From positions 20,611-84,610 of the forward strand of contig NZ_NVQE01000025.1 in the NCBI RefSeq assembly GCF_002591975.1: a stretch of 64,000 nt of DNA. Reading direction: 5' to 3'. The position numbers were made by a program, and so were the translations under genes. Positions 1 through 10,576 of the stretch are shown piece after piece. The notes under the pieces are model-generated. The model was not told where the DNA came from. It made no database searches and saw nothing but the letters and a program-made list of their open reading frames with translations. Each line of letters opens with the position of its first letter. The first letter of the stretch is position 1. The stretch comes from Mycobacterium neglectum (GTDB taxonomy: Bacteria; Actinomycetota; Actinomycetes; Mycobacteriales; Mycobacteriaceae).

Positions 1-173
1 GATTGCGCCGCCTCCCCTAACGACTCCCGTACCGCGAGCAGCTTCTCCGGTGACCGGCCGGCCAACGCGATACGCGCGTCACCGGCCGCTTTCGCCAGAT
101 ACTCGGCCGTCAGTTTGCCCACGAAGCCGCTTGCTCCGTACAGGACGATGTCGAACTCACGCTCGGTGCTCAT
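1..173 (-). CDS. Saccharopine dehydrogenase-like NAD(P)-binding reductase, N-terminal part only
   Basis: Reading leftwards from the ATG at 171-173, the first 57 residues form a Rossmann-type beta-alpha-beta start with the motif LYGASGFVGKLTAEYLA at about residues 11-27. This is typical of the saccharopine-dehydrogenase-like family that includes the mycobacterial trans-acting enoyl reductases. The gene runs off the left edge, so only the nucleotide-binding start is seen. It lies 10 bp downstream of the S9 peptidase on the same strand and is probably co-transcribed. In M. tuberculosis, as I recall, the homologue Rv2449c also sits beside rpfE. A role in lipid reduction is inferred from the family only. 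Confidence 0.75.
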   Translation of the reverse strand, partial: MSTEREFDIVLYGASGFVGKLTAEYLAKAAGDARIALAGRSPEKLLAVRESLGEAAQ

Positions 174-183
174 GGGCGCGACG

Positions 184-2178
184 CTACCCGAGCGCCTCCG
201 GCAATTCGATGTCCTCACCGAGGACGTGGCGGCTCAGAAACGCGGTCACGACCTGGTACCAGAGCTTCGCGTGCTGCGGGCTCAGGACCCAATGATTTTC
301 CGATGGAAAGTAAAGGAATTGGTGCGGACTGGTGCCGTCGTCGGCCGCAGGCAGTCGCGATTCGGTCAGCAGGCCGAACCAGAGGCGCAGCGCTTCTCCG
401 ATCGGCACGCGATAGTCCTTGTCGCCGTGGATGACCAGCATCGGTGTGCCGATCTCACCGACATAATTGTGAGGTGAGTTTGCCGCCGCCATTTCCGGCG
501 TCATCTCCCGCATCCAGTAGTACGACGAATCGGTGGTGACGCCGAACTGGTCGAGCGCCCACAGGCTCGCGTGGGTGACGATGGCGTCGAACCGATCCGT
601 ATGTCCGGCAACCCAATTGGCCATGTATCCGCCGAACGATCCACCCATCGCCGCCGTCCGGTCGGCGTCCACCCCGGGGTGCGCGCACGCGGCGTCCGTG
701 GCAGCCATCAGATCGTTGTATGGGGCGCTCCCCCAGGATCCCCAGCCCCGCTGGATGAAGTCCTGTCCGTAGCCGGTGGACAGACCGGGGTCAGGAAGCA
801 ACACCGCATACCCGCGGGCGGCCAGCAGCCACGGATTCCATCGCCACGACCAGACGTTCCAGCTGCCGAGTGGGCCGCCGTGAATCCACAACAGCAGCGG
901 GGCGGGAGCGTCGCCGTCCGGCAACACCAGCCACGACCGCACCCGAGTGCCGTCGGTGGCCGTCGCCTCGACATCGGTGAGTGTGCCGGGCAGCAGTGGC
1001 CGATCGACGCAGGGCAACTCGGTGACGGCCCCATCTGGATCGATGCGCACCGGATGGGGCGGCGCGGCGTAGGAACTACGCAACGCGTAGAGCACACCGC
1101 CGGGCGCGGTGCTGACATCGGAATAGGCGTAGTCGTCAAACGTCACCTGGGTGACAGTGCCGCCATCCGGATCGATGGAGAAGATCGGGCCACGGCCGTC
1201 CTGGTCGGCGGTGACGATCAGTGCCGAACCGTCGTGCGACCACGTCACCGACGTCGGCCAGCGATCCCAGTCCAGTGCCACGTCGATCGGCGTCTGACCG
1301 AAACGCAACAAGCACAGTGTGATTCGCGGCGCCATCTCAGGTGTCGAGTACGACTCGCGGGCGTAGGCGACCGCTGACCCACCCGGTGCGATCGCCGGGC
1401 TCCACAGGTCGGCATCAGCGTCGTCTGCGATCACGGTCCGCTCACCGCTTTCGGTGTCGATACGCACCAGTACGACGTGCCTGGAAGCGCCTGCGGCCGG
1501 CTGCTGCCAGCTGGTGACCACGAACCTGCCGTCGTGACTGACATCGAAGTCCGCGTCCCGCAACGCACTTGACGGTGATTCGGTCAAGTCCTGCGGCGCG
1601 CTGCCGTCGAGAGCAGTGCCGAACAGGTGAGGCTCGCCGGGTCCGAGGTCCTTGTCCCAGTGCCGAATCGGATAACCCGTGTGCAGGATCGCGTTGACTT
1701 TGGTGTCCTTGCGCAGATCCCGTACGCGGCGATCGTCGTCGATGCTGCGGGCCGAGGGCATCATCGGCCCACTCACCACAACGAAGTCGGCGTCGCTTGC
1801 GGTGCGCACGGTCTCGACTCCGCCGGGCAATGCGAGTGCCTCGAAAGCCTCGCCGCCTGCCGCGGGTAGACGCCACAGCGCCGCGGGCGCCTTGTCGTCG
1901 TCTTCGTTCGGGCGGCTCGCGACGAACAGCACGTCCCCGCCTGCGGTGAACACCGGTGCAGACTCGCCCTTGGCGCCACGGGTCAGTCGCCGCGCCTGCT
2001 GTGCGCCCGCGGGGTCGACCTCCCACACGGCGCTGATGAACTCGGTGCGCTTGTCGTTCAGTTCCGCGACGGTGGTCACCACGCGGCTTCCGTCGGGCGA
2101 CACCGCAAGCCCCGACACACGTTGCAGCGCGAGGTAGGCATCGAGGTCGCCGAAGGGCGTCGGCTCGGTCATGTCCAT
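184..2178 (-). CDS. S9-family prolyl oligopeptidase / acylaminoacyl-peptidase-like serine peptidase
   Basis: The 664-residue protein has an N-terminal beta-propeller-like half and a C-terminal alpha/beta-hydrolase domain. The nucleophile motif GGSFGG places Ser514. Asp588 lies in GDKDYRVP and His629 in SENHW, so a full catalytic triad is present. There is no signal peptide from the chosen start, so a cytoplasmic role in hydrolysing short or N-acylated peptides is likely. The start is chosen at the ATG at 2178 (MDMTEP), with a second in-frame ATG at 2172. The open frame continues upstream to 2277, but that extension is arginine-rich and unlike the family. It is divergent from the FAD monooxygenase at 2292. 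Confidence 0.85.
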   Translation of the reverse strand: MDMTEPTPFGDLDAYLALQRVSGLAVSPDGSRVVTTVAELNDKRTEFISAVWEVDPAGAQQARRLTRGAKGESAPVFTAGGDVLFVASRPNEDDDKAPAALWRLPAAGGEAFEALALPGGVETVRTASDADFVVVSGPMMPSARSIDDDRRVRDLRKDTKVNAILHTGYPIRHWDKDLGPGEPHLFGTALDGSAPQDLTESPSSALRDADFDVSHDGRFVVTSWQQPAAGASRHVVLVRIDTESGERTVIADDADADLWSPAIAPGGSAVAYARESYSTPEMAPRITLCLLRFGQTPIDVALDWDRWPTSVTWSHDGSALIVTADQDGRGPIFSIDPDGGTVTQVTFDDYAYSDVSTAPGGVLYALRSSYAAPPHPVRIDPDGAVTELPCVDRPLLPGTLTDVEATATDGTRVRSWLVLPDGDAPAPLLLWIHGGPLGSWNVWSWRWNPWLLAARGYAVLLPDPGLSTGYGQDFIQRGWGSWGSAPYNDLMAATDAACAHPGVDADRTAAMGGSFGGYMANWVAGHTDRFDAIVTHASLWALDQFGVTTDSSYYWMREMTPEMAAANSPHNYVGEIGTPMLVIHGDKDYRVPIGEALRLWFGLLTESRLPAADDGTSPHQFLYFPSENHWVLSPQHAKLWYQVVTAFLSRHVLGEDIELPEALG

Positions 2179-2291
2179 GTTGGTAGCACATGCCCCGCCG
2201 GGCCAATCCCCGGCCGAGCTGCGAGCTACCGCCACGGCGACCAGCACGCTTCTCGTCTTCGACCGGTAGGACCACACGCTACGTTCGACGG

Positions 2292-3458
2292 ATGCCGAAG
2301 CGGATCGTGGTGATCGGCGCGGGCATCGCCGGGCTGGCGACCGCCAACGCGCTACAACAGCACGGGCACGACGTCACCGTCCTCGAGGAGCGGACCGACA
2401 CGTCGTCCGGCGCGGGCATCAGCATCTGGCCCAACGCGCTGGCCGCGCTCGACGAAATCGGCTTGGGCGATGCCGTCCGCGCCGCGGGCGGCCGCATCAC
2501 CGCGGGGGCGATGCGCTGGCTCGACGGCACCTGGCTGCGTCACCCGTCGCCGCAACGACTGGTCAAGGCGCTGGGTGAACCGCTGGTGGTCATTCACCGC
2601 AATGTGCTGACCTCGGTGCTGGCCGGCGCGCTTGCCGAGGAAACCCTGCGATACGGCGTCTCGGCCCGCTCACTGGTGGCCACGGCCGACGGCGTGCAGG
2701 TCAGTCTGTCGGACGACACGACGACCGAGGCCGATGCGGTCGTCGGCGCGGACGGCACGCATTCGATGGTGGCGCGTCACCTCAACGGCCCGCTGGGCAA
2801 CCGTTACGTCGGCTACACGGCATGGCGCGGGGTGGCCGACTGCAGCATCGACGCCGACTTCGCCGGCGAGGTCCTCGGCCCGTCCATCGAATTCGGCCAT
2901 GTGCCGCTGGGAGGGAACAACACCTATTGGTTCGCCACCGAACGCGCCCCAGAAGGACGCAGTGCACCGCAGGGCGAGCTGAACTATCTCAAGGACAAGT
3001 TCGGCACCTGGGCCGAGCCCATTCCCACGGTGCTGGCCGCGACGGACCCCGCGCGCGTGTTGCACAACGACCTCTATGACCGCGATCGAGCGCGGCGGTG
3101 GTCCCGCGGGCACATCGTCGCGGTGGGCGACGCGGCTCACCCGATGCGGCCGCATCTGGGCCAGGGCGGCTGCCAGGGGATCGAGGACGCGGCGATCCTG
3201 GCGTCCTTCATCGAAAGGACAGACGACCTGGCTACGGCGTTCGGCCGGTTCGCGGCGTTCCGCGGCCCGCGGGTGCGCTCACTGGTGCGCGAGTCGAAGA
3301 CGATCGGCCGGATCGTGAACCTGCCGCCGTTGCTCAGCGCCGCGGCGACCCGCGCGACCGTCCTTGGGCCCGAAGCACTGGTCACGCGGCATTTGTCGAC
3401 AATCGCGGCCCGGTCAGCGTTCGCACTCCCTACCGACCGCGACGTCCAGGCGGTGTGA
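2292..3458 (+). CDS. FAD-dependent monooxygenase (salicylate hydroxylase / PHBH-like, group A)
   Basis: This 388-residue flavoprotein has the FAD-binding motif GAGIAG at residues 9-14 immediately after the start. The second FAD motif, VGDAAHP, has Gly279-Asp280. These mark single-component NAD(P)H-dependent aromatic hydroxylases and the related 6-hydroxynicotinate or kynurenine monooxygenases. The substrate cannot be told from the sequence. The ATG at 2292 is chosen because the Rossmann fold starts right after it; the frame is open to 2190 but that stretch is low-complexity and arginine-rich. It is convergent with the rpf gene ending at 3475, with a 16-bp gap. Confidence 0.85.
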   Translation: MPKRIVVIGAGIAGLATANALQQHGHDVTVLEERTDTSSGAGISIWPNALAALDEIGLGDAVRAAGGRITAGAMRWLDGTWLRHPSPQRLVKALGEPLVVIHRNVLTSVLAGALAEETLRYGVSARSLVATADGVQVSLSDDTTTEADAVVGADGTHSMVARHLNGPLGNRYVGYTAWRGVADCSIDADFAGEVLGPSIEFGHVPLGGNNTYWFATERAPEGRSAPQGELNYLKDKFGTWAEPIPTVLAATDPARVLHNDLYDRDRARRWSRGHIVAVGDAAHPMRPHLGQGGCQGIEDAAILASFIERTDDLATAFGRFAAFRGPRVRSLVRESKTIGRIVNLPPLLSAAATRATVLGPEALVTRHLSTIAARSAFALPTDRDVQAV

Positions 3459-3474
3459 GAGCAGCCCCTCGAGT

Positions 3475-3951
3475 TCAGCCGCCCAGCAGGGCCGTGCACA
3501 TCTGGCGAGGGTTGATGAAGCCGAGAAATGCGCTGGCAGGCATCGCCGAGCAACCGCCCGCAGCGGTGGGCACCGCCGGCGTCGACGACGTTCCGGGGTT
3601 GGTCCAGACGGCCGGCGATGCGCCACGGGGGCCGCACTTCGGCCAGGCCTTGATGCCCTGGGTGCGCAGGACGTTCTCGGCGACGCGGATCTGCTCGGCG
3701 CGTGAGGCGGTCGCCGGGTTGCCCCGGCCGCCGTTCGAGTTCCAGGTGGCCTGCTTGAACTGCAGCCCGCCGTAGTGACCGTTGCCGCTGTTGATGGACC
3801 AGTTGCCGCCCGATTCGCATTCGGCGATGGCGTCCCAGTTGACCGAGTCAGCATTCGCGGTGGCGGTGGACATGGCCATCGGCACCAGGGCGAGCGCCCC
3901 GGCGATGGCGGCGGTCATCAGGCTCTTGGTGACAAGCTTGGCAATCTTCAT
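3475..3951 (-). CDS. Resuscitation-promoting factor with C-terminal extension
   Basis: The 158-residue secreted muralytic protein starts at the ATG at 3951, with an upstream GGAAGGA ribosome-binding site. An N-terminal signal peptide (basic start, hydrophobic core, ATANA cleavage region near residue 35) is followed by the Rpf transglycosylase-like domain, beginning WDAIAECESGGNW with the catalytic Glu and the conserved Cys. The Rpf domain ends near residue 110 (WPKCG). A roughly 50-residue tail rich in Pro, Ala and Thr, with two more Cys, follows. Rpf proteins cleave peptidoglycan and stimulate regrowth of dormant cells. A second rpf lies directly upstream on the same strand. The synteny with korAB and mobA matches the rpfE neighbourhood of M. 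tuberculosis, but the domain order differs from RpfE, so I give no symbol. Confidence 0.88.
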   Translation of the reverse strand: MKIAKLVTKSLMTAAIAGALALVPMAMSTATANADSVNWDAIAECESGGNWSINSGNGHYGGLQFKQATWNSNGGRGNPATASRAEQIRVAENVLRTQGIKAWPKCGPRGASPAVWTNPGTSSTPAVPTAAGGCSAMPASAFLGFINPRQMCTALLGG

Positions 3952-4114
3952 TTCTGCGGTCCTTCCCCGACCGTTCGAACTCAAGGCCCGCGTGAAGCGC
4001 GTTGCTTGCTTCGATGCGGCTATCCGATGTTTCGGGTGAGGAAGGTCACGTGTTACGGAAGCGTCAAAAGTTTTAGTCGTTACTTAACTGGCGTAAGAGG
4101 CCTCTGAGAAAGAA

Positions 4115-4151
4115 GAGGCGGTGTCCAGGCATTTCGCCCAGACACCGCCTC
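4115..4151 (-). terminator. Rho-independent terminator downstream of the second rpf gene
   Basis: Perfect 11-bp arms GAGGCGGTGTC (4115-4125) and GACACCGCCTC (4141-4151) enclose a 15-nt loop that can pair further through GGC/GCC. On the minus strand the hairpin is followed by a T-rich TTCTTTCT run. It lies 29 bp past the stop of the rpf gene ending at 4180. It should separate the two rpf transcripts, so each gene probably has its own promoter. Confidence 0.8.
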
Positions 4152-4179
4152 AATAGATCTCGATAGGTCGTGCTTGTTA

Positions 4180-4500
4180 CTAGCCGCGTCCACCACAGGT
4201 CGGCCATGCGCCGATGCCTTGGGTCTGTAGGACGTTCTCCGCGACACGGATCTGCTCTTCACGGCTGGCGTTGTGGGGCGAACCGCTGCCACCGTTGGAC
4301 CGCCAGGTACCCATGGTGAACTGCAGACCGCCGTAATAGCCGTTACCGGTCGCGATTCCCCAATTGCCGCCCGACTCGCACGCCGCGACCGCATCCCAGT
4401 CCACGCTGTCAGCGTTGGCGGTGCCCGCCATCGCCATCGGCGTCACGGCGAGCGCACCGGCGAAAGTCGCCAGACCAATCGTCTTGCGGATGTTCTTCAA
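4180..4500 (-). CDS. Minimal resuscitation-promoting factor (signal peptide plus Rpf domain only)
   Basis: I place the start at the TTG at 4498-4500 because AAAGGA lies 6 nt upstream and the signal peptide begins there, giving 106 residues. The frame is open to an upstream start at 4686, and an ATG at about 4539 exists, but those add an atypical Pro/Arg-rich stretch. After a signal peptide ending near GTANA comes the Rpf domain with WDAVAACESGGNWG (catalytic Glu present), the YGGLQF core and a C-terminal CGGRG. There is no tail, so it is one of the smallest Rpf forms. It is paralogous to its neighbour at 3475-3951 and probably arose by tandem duplication. Confidence 0.87.
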   Translation of the reverse strand: MKNIRKTIGLATFAGALAVTPMAMAGTANADSVDWDAVAACESGGNWGIATGNGYYGGLQFTMGTWRSNGGSGSPHNASREEQIRVAENVLQTQGIGAWPTCGGRG

Positions 4501-5546
4501 CTTCGATCCTTTCGACGAGCGCGCGCCACCCTCACCCATGCGCGGACGCACGGGTACATGCCTGGTCACAGGCGGGGGGGTTATGGGCCACACCATCTCG
4601 GTCAGGTGCGGCAGTGGGAGGCGAGAGTGCCTCGCCGGGCGATCAGACCCGGCGACCGTCGGCGGCGTAAGCCGACCGGGCCCCACTCACACGCAGGTTC
4701 GTGGTTTTTGAATTATTTGCTCCTTGAGAAGCCGTTTAGGACCGTACAAACCGATTCGACGAAAGTCATTTCGGTGACGGACATGTCGCGCTCAGATCAC
4801 GGACTGATCACGGTCGCCTAAAGCAATCGTCCGCGCAGGTCATCCGCATGTTTGGCGAAGCTGAGGATTTCACAGTCTCGGCGTGTCGTCGTGAGCCATC
4901 TCACTGCAATTTTGTGACCCAGCGCACTGTGCGGAGGCCCTCCCGTACATGTGGGTACACGTCGAAACACTCAGTGCAAGTGGGCAAATCGCCGGTAGGC
5001 GGCGTTGACGGATTTGTTCGCTGCCGGCGGCAATGACATCTAGCACGGAGCAGATGCTCCTAAAGCTCTGTATCTCTTACGATTTCATCCGCATGATCTC
5101 ACGCAGCCGCGTCATTGGGCACTCGAGAGGCCAGCCGCAGATGCTCGGTGAAAACGCTGAAAACACTGCTAGCCAACCTATTTCAGTTCAACAGTGCGAA
5201 TGAAGCGCGGCTGACCGACGCATCTGCCTAGATTGCACAGGCCGAGGAGGGGACTATTGGGGTCGATCCAGGGACGCGATGGCCACGTCAACGCTGCCAC
5301 AGAACGAAATTCGCGTGTGATCAGTGATCGAATTGGTGTGCATTGCCAGTGGCCACAGCCGAAACGCATTGGCGTGCAGAAGGCTTCACGATCATAAACC
5401 CCGGAGGCAGGTCGGGAATAGGAAGCGAGGTTCGCCGGCTCACTGGCCGATATCACCGTGAAATATCGGAGGAATTCGGTGCGCCGAATTCATGACGGCT
5501 TTCGCCGAATTGTTGGCGACGAATTTGCTGAGATCTACTTAATTTG
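4501..5546. other. Long intergenic region between rpf and mobA
   Basis: About 1.05 kb without a convincing gene. It is less GC-rich than its surroundings, especially 4690-5540. It must hold the promoter and 5' leader of the minimal rpf gene and the 3' end of the mobA transcript. Visible structure is a direct repeat at 4795-4815 and a short inverted repeat GGAGCA-GA-TGCTCC at 5047-5060. Open frames such as 5178-5456 (minus) have no recognisable domain, codon bias or ribosome-binding site. I looked for a c-di-AMP (ydaO-type) riboswitch, as reported before some actinobacterial rpf genes, and did not find its conserved blocks. Confidence 0.6.
4795..4815. repeat. Two direct repeats of GATCACGG at 11-bp spacing upstream of rpf
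   Basis: GATCACGG occurs at 4795-4802 and again at 4806-4813, one helical turn apart. It lies about 300 bp upstream of the minimal rpf start. Direct repeats with one-turn spacing are the usual layout for OmpR-type response regulators, and MtrA is known to control rpf genes in mycobacteria. Assigning this site to MtrA is a guess. Confidence 0.4.
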
Positions 5547-6137
5547 CTACGCGATTCGCGTAGCGGCTGCGTCCCTCAGCTCGGCAACGGTGTTGACGTT
5601 CGTCAGCGAGGCCTGCTCGGGCATGACGACCCGCTGAGTGTCGACGGTTTCGACCAGGGCCCGCATGCTGCGCTCCCCCGCCTCGACGAGTTCGGCAATA
5701 CGTTCGTGCAGGCCGGTGCGGTAGATCCCGGCCAGGTAGTGAGAGCGACCGTCCCAGGGCAGCACCACGTCGGCTCCGAGACGGACGGCTGGACCTGTGA
5801 GTTCGTCGATCAGGTCGGCAGAGAGCAGGGGCATGTCGACGGCGCAGACGAAGGCGAGTTCGAGACCGGCCTGCGCGGCCGCACGCAACCCGCGGCCGGT
5901 CGCCAGGAGCGGACCTACTCCGCGGATATCGTCGCGCAGGATCTCGGCCTGCAGGTTCGGCAGCGCCTGCCCCGGTGCGGCGACGACGAAGACCGGTGCG
6001 CACCGTGGCCTCACCGCGGATACCGTCCGCTCGACGAGGGTCTCACCTTCGTATACGGCGGTGGCCTTGTCGCGGCCCATCCTGCGGGATGCCCCGCCTG
6101 CCAGAATGACCGCTGCGAGCGGCACGGGGGTCGTCAC
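5547..6137 (-). CDS. mobA: Molybdenum cofactor guanylyltransferase MobA
   Basis: A 196-residue nucleotidyltransferase with the signature LAGGASRRMGRDK near the N terminus, where GTP and metal bind, and CAVDMPLL with the conserved Asp. It attaches GMP to molybdopterin to make the bis-MGD cofactor of molybdoenzymes. The start is uncertain: the GTG at 6137 (VTTPVPLAAVILAGG) lies just past the korB stop, a GTG at 6143 is nearly equivalent, and a GTG at 6176 would overlap korB. It follows korA-korB on the same strand. The same korA-korB-mobA order exists in M. tuberculosis (Rv2455c-Rv2453c). Confidence 0.88.
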   Translation of the reverse strand: MTTPVPLAAVILAGGASRRMGRDKATAVYEGETLVERTVSAVRPRCAPVFVVAAPGQALPNLQAEILRDDIRGVGPLLATGRGLRAAAQAGLELAFVCAVDMPLLSADLIDELTGPAVRLGADVVLPWDGRSHYLAGIYRTGLHERIAELVEAGERSMRALVETVDTQRVVMPEQASLTNVNTVAELRDAAATRIA

Positions 6138-6147
6138 GCCCACGAGA

Positions 6148-7214
6148 TTAGTCGACGGTCCAGGTGTCCTTGCCACGGAGCAGCGATTGCAATGCGGCCG
6201 TGTCGTGCGGCTTGGCGTCGCGTGCCGACGCGACCTGCTGACGGGCGGCGTCGTCGTAGGTCGGCTTGCTGACCTGGCGGAAGATGCCCATCACCATGTG
6301 ATCGAGGTTCTGCTCGGACAGCCGCGACAGCGCGAACGCATACGCCGGGTCCTGAAGCTGTGCATCGTGGACCACGATCTCGTCGGCCGACACATCGGCG
6401 GTCTTGGCCACCTCGAGGCCGTACCCCGACTTGACCACGCAGTATTCGCCGTCGGCGCCGAAGGTGATGGGTTCGCCGTGGGTCAGATTGATCAGTCGCT
6501 CCTCGGCGCCTTCCTTGCGCAGCGCGTCAAACGAACCGTCGTTGAAGATCGGGCAGTCCTGCATGATCTCGACCAGCGCGGCACCGCGGTGCGCAGCGGC
6601 GCCACGGAGCACCTCGCTCAAACCCTTGCGGTCGGAGTCCAGCGCGCGACCGACGAACGTGGCCTCGGCGCCGAGCGCCAATGACACCGGGTTGAACGGG
6701 TAGTCCAGCGAGCCCATCGGGGTGGACTTCGTGATCTTGCCTGTCTCCGAGGTCGGCGAGTACTGACCCTTGGTGAGACCGTAGATCCGGTTGTTGAACA
6801 GCAGGATCGTCAGGTTGACGTTGCGTCGCAGCGCATGGATCAGGTGGTTGCCGCCGATCGACAGCGCGTCGCCGTCGCCGGTGACCACCCACACCGACAG
6901 GTCCTCGCGGGCAAGTGCCAGCCCGGTCGCGATGGTCGGCGCCCTGCCGTGGATGGAGTGGAAACCGTAGGTCTGCAAGTAGTACGGGAAACGACTCGAG
7001 CAGCCGATGCCACTGACGAACGCGATGTTCTCGCGGCGCAGCCCGAGCTCGGGCAGGAAGTTGCGGATGGTGTTGAGAATGACGTAGTCGCCGCAACCCG
7101 GGCACCAGCGGACCTCCTGGTCGCTGGTGAAGTCCTTGCCCTTCTGCGGTTCGTCGGTGCGCGGCACCCCGCTGATCCCGGAGCTCAGTCCGAGATCCAC
7201 ACCAATCAGGTCAG

Positions 7215-7218
<4 letters not shown>
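6148..7218 (-). CDS. korB: 2-oxoglutarate:ferredoxin oxidoreductase, beta subunit
   Basis: The 356-residue thiamine-diphosphate-binding subunit has WCPGCGDY near residue 38, with the Cys pair typical of 2-oxoacid:ferredoxin oxidoreductase beta chains. The TPP/Mg site GDGDALSIGG lies near residue 115, with an NNRIYGLTKGQ segment after it. With KorA it oxidatively decarboxylates 2-oxoglutarate to succinyl-CoA and reduces ferredoxin. This is an alternative to the 2-oxoglutarate dehydrogenase complex and is oxygen-tolerant in mycobacteria. The start codon overlaps the korA stop by 4 bp, so translation is coupled. Confidence 0.92.
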
Positions 7219-9185
<1,967 letters not shown>

Positions 9186-9499
9186 TACCGCCGCCTTCCG
9201 TCCGAATTCAAACTATCCCGGCGAACGTCCTCCGAGTCGCAGTCGAGGCGACGCGCCATGGGCTGGACGTCCACAGAAATTTGATGTCACTGGCAGTACC
9301 GATTATTGCACTTCTCTTAGGCAGCCCTTCACGCGACTCGCGGGGTACGTCGCGGTGACCACTTGTCGAACCTGCTGCTCAGCGCTTGTGCCGACGCTCG
9401 CCGTGAGACAAAATTGTGTTTTACGTCACGTGGCACTGGGTGTCATTAATAAGGAAAATAGCTACCGGCCAGTAGCCCACCGCTAGCACTCGCCTGACG
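9186..9499. promoter_or_regulatory. korAB upstream region
   Basis: 314 bp with no gene between the stop of the LacI regulator and the korA start, both on the minus strand; it should contain the korAB promoter. The only structure I see is an imperfect 16-bp palindrome, GCTACCGGCCAGTAGC at 9461-9476, close to the 3' end of the LacI gene. It could be a weak transcription stop or a binding site. No clear -35/-10 pair is obvious. Confidence 0.4.
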
Positions 9500-10504
9500 T
9501 CACGGCGGCAGGTTGTACGGAGTGATGACCTGGATCGGCACCGGCCGGGCCGGCTCGTCCGGCAACGCACCCTGCTGCTGAAGAATCAACCGCATCGCCA
9601 GGCGCGCGTCGGCTCGTAGGTCGTTGTGCAGGACGACCGAGATACGGCCGTCACGCAGCAGCTTTCTGTTGTCCACGTCCAGATCGTGGGCCACGAAGAC
9701 CCTGCACGCCCGACCGAGCCGCTCGAACGCCGCGATCGTGGCGGTGTTGCCTCCCCCGACCGAATAAACGGCCCCGACGTCAGGATGCCGTTCGAGCGCC
9801 TCGAGCACCAGCCGCTCGTTGGTCGCATCGATGCCGTCGCTGTCGGTGACTTCCACGATCGTTCGGCCGGTGCCGCGCATCGCCGAACGGAATCCGACTT
9901 CACGCTCGCCCTCGCCGCGGAACACTGCGCGGCTGAGGGTGATGAGGACGTCGGACCGCGCCGACCCCAGCCACTCCCGCATCAGATACGCGGCGGTCAC
10001 GCCCGCCCCGTGGTTGTCGATGCCGACATAGGCGCAGCGCGCGCTCGCGGGGATGTCGGTCGTATATGTCACCACCGGAACCCCACCTTCGACCAGACGA
10101 TCGACGGCCTCGGCAACCTCGGGTTCGTCCTGCGCTTTGAGCACTACACCGTGACTGCCGCGAATGCGGCTCAACGCCTCCACCATCTGTTCACTCGAAC
10201 CCGTCTCCCACAGGTGGAACCGGGCCCGCAGCATGGCCGGTGCGAAGGCTGGTAGTTCTGCTTCGACGGCGGCCCGGAACGCGTCAGAGAATCGCTCCGG
10301 CGTCTGCATCACGATGTCGATGAGATAGCGGCGGCCGTTGAGGCGCAGCTGGGCCCGCTGTTTGTCGAGATCCGCGATGGCCTGCTCGACCTCGGCCCTG
10401 GTGTTCGCGCGCACGCCGGGACGTTCATTCAGGACGCGGTCGACCGTTGCCTCGCTCAGCCCGGATTGTTGGGCGATCTCGCGAACCTTGTACCGGTGCG
10501 GCAT
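9500..10504 (-). CDS. LacI-family transcriptional regulator of the neighbouring catabolic module
   Basis: A 334-residue protein with an N-terminal LacI helix-turn-helix (VREIAQQSGLSEATVDRVLN, residues 7-26), a hinge, and a periplasmic-binding-protein-like effector domain similar to sugar-binding regulators. It is divergently transcribed from the oxygenase/dehydrogenase genes starting at 10577, across a 72-bp gap, so it is the probable repressor of that operon and of itself. Its effector is likely a sugar or cyclitol, judging from the family and the neighbours. I could not fix a convincing palindromic operator in the short gap. Confidence 0.85.
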   Translation of the reverse strand: MPHRYKVREIAQQSGLSEATVDRVLNERPGVRANTRAEVEQAIADLDKQRAQLRLNGRRYLIDIVMQTPERFSDAFRAAVEAELPAFAPAMLRARFHLWETGSSEQMVEALSRIRGSHGVVLKAQDEPEVAEAVDRLVEGGVPVVTYTTDIPASARCAYVGIDNHGAGVTAAYLMREWLGSARSDVLITLSRAVFRGEGEREVGFRSAMRGTGRTIVEVTDSDGIDATNERLVLEALERHPDVGAVYSVGGGNTATIAAFERLGRACRVFVAHDLDVDNRKLLRDGRISVVLHNDLRADARLAMRLILQQQGALPDEPARPVPIQVITPYNLPP

Positions 10505-10576
10505 CGATATTCCTGAGGTGTTTTTGATGGGTTTATGGCGTTGATTGCGGCGCTTATCACAGCAAGACTAGCTGTC

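Noticed and set aside
4501..5100. Possible c-di-AMP (ydaO-type) riboswitch before rpf
   Set aside because: Expected from literature on actinobacterial rpf genes, but I could not find its conserved sequence blocks by eye on the minus strand. A covariance-model search would decide.
5178..5456. Minus-strand frame of 92 codons in the rpf-mobA gap
   Set aside because: It has no recognisable domain, no codon bias like the neighbours and no Shine-Dalgarno sequence.
10505..10576. LacI operator palindrome in the short divergent gap
   Set aside because: Only 4-bp arms (TGAT ... ATCA) could be matched around a GC-rich centre. This is too weak to report as a site.
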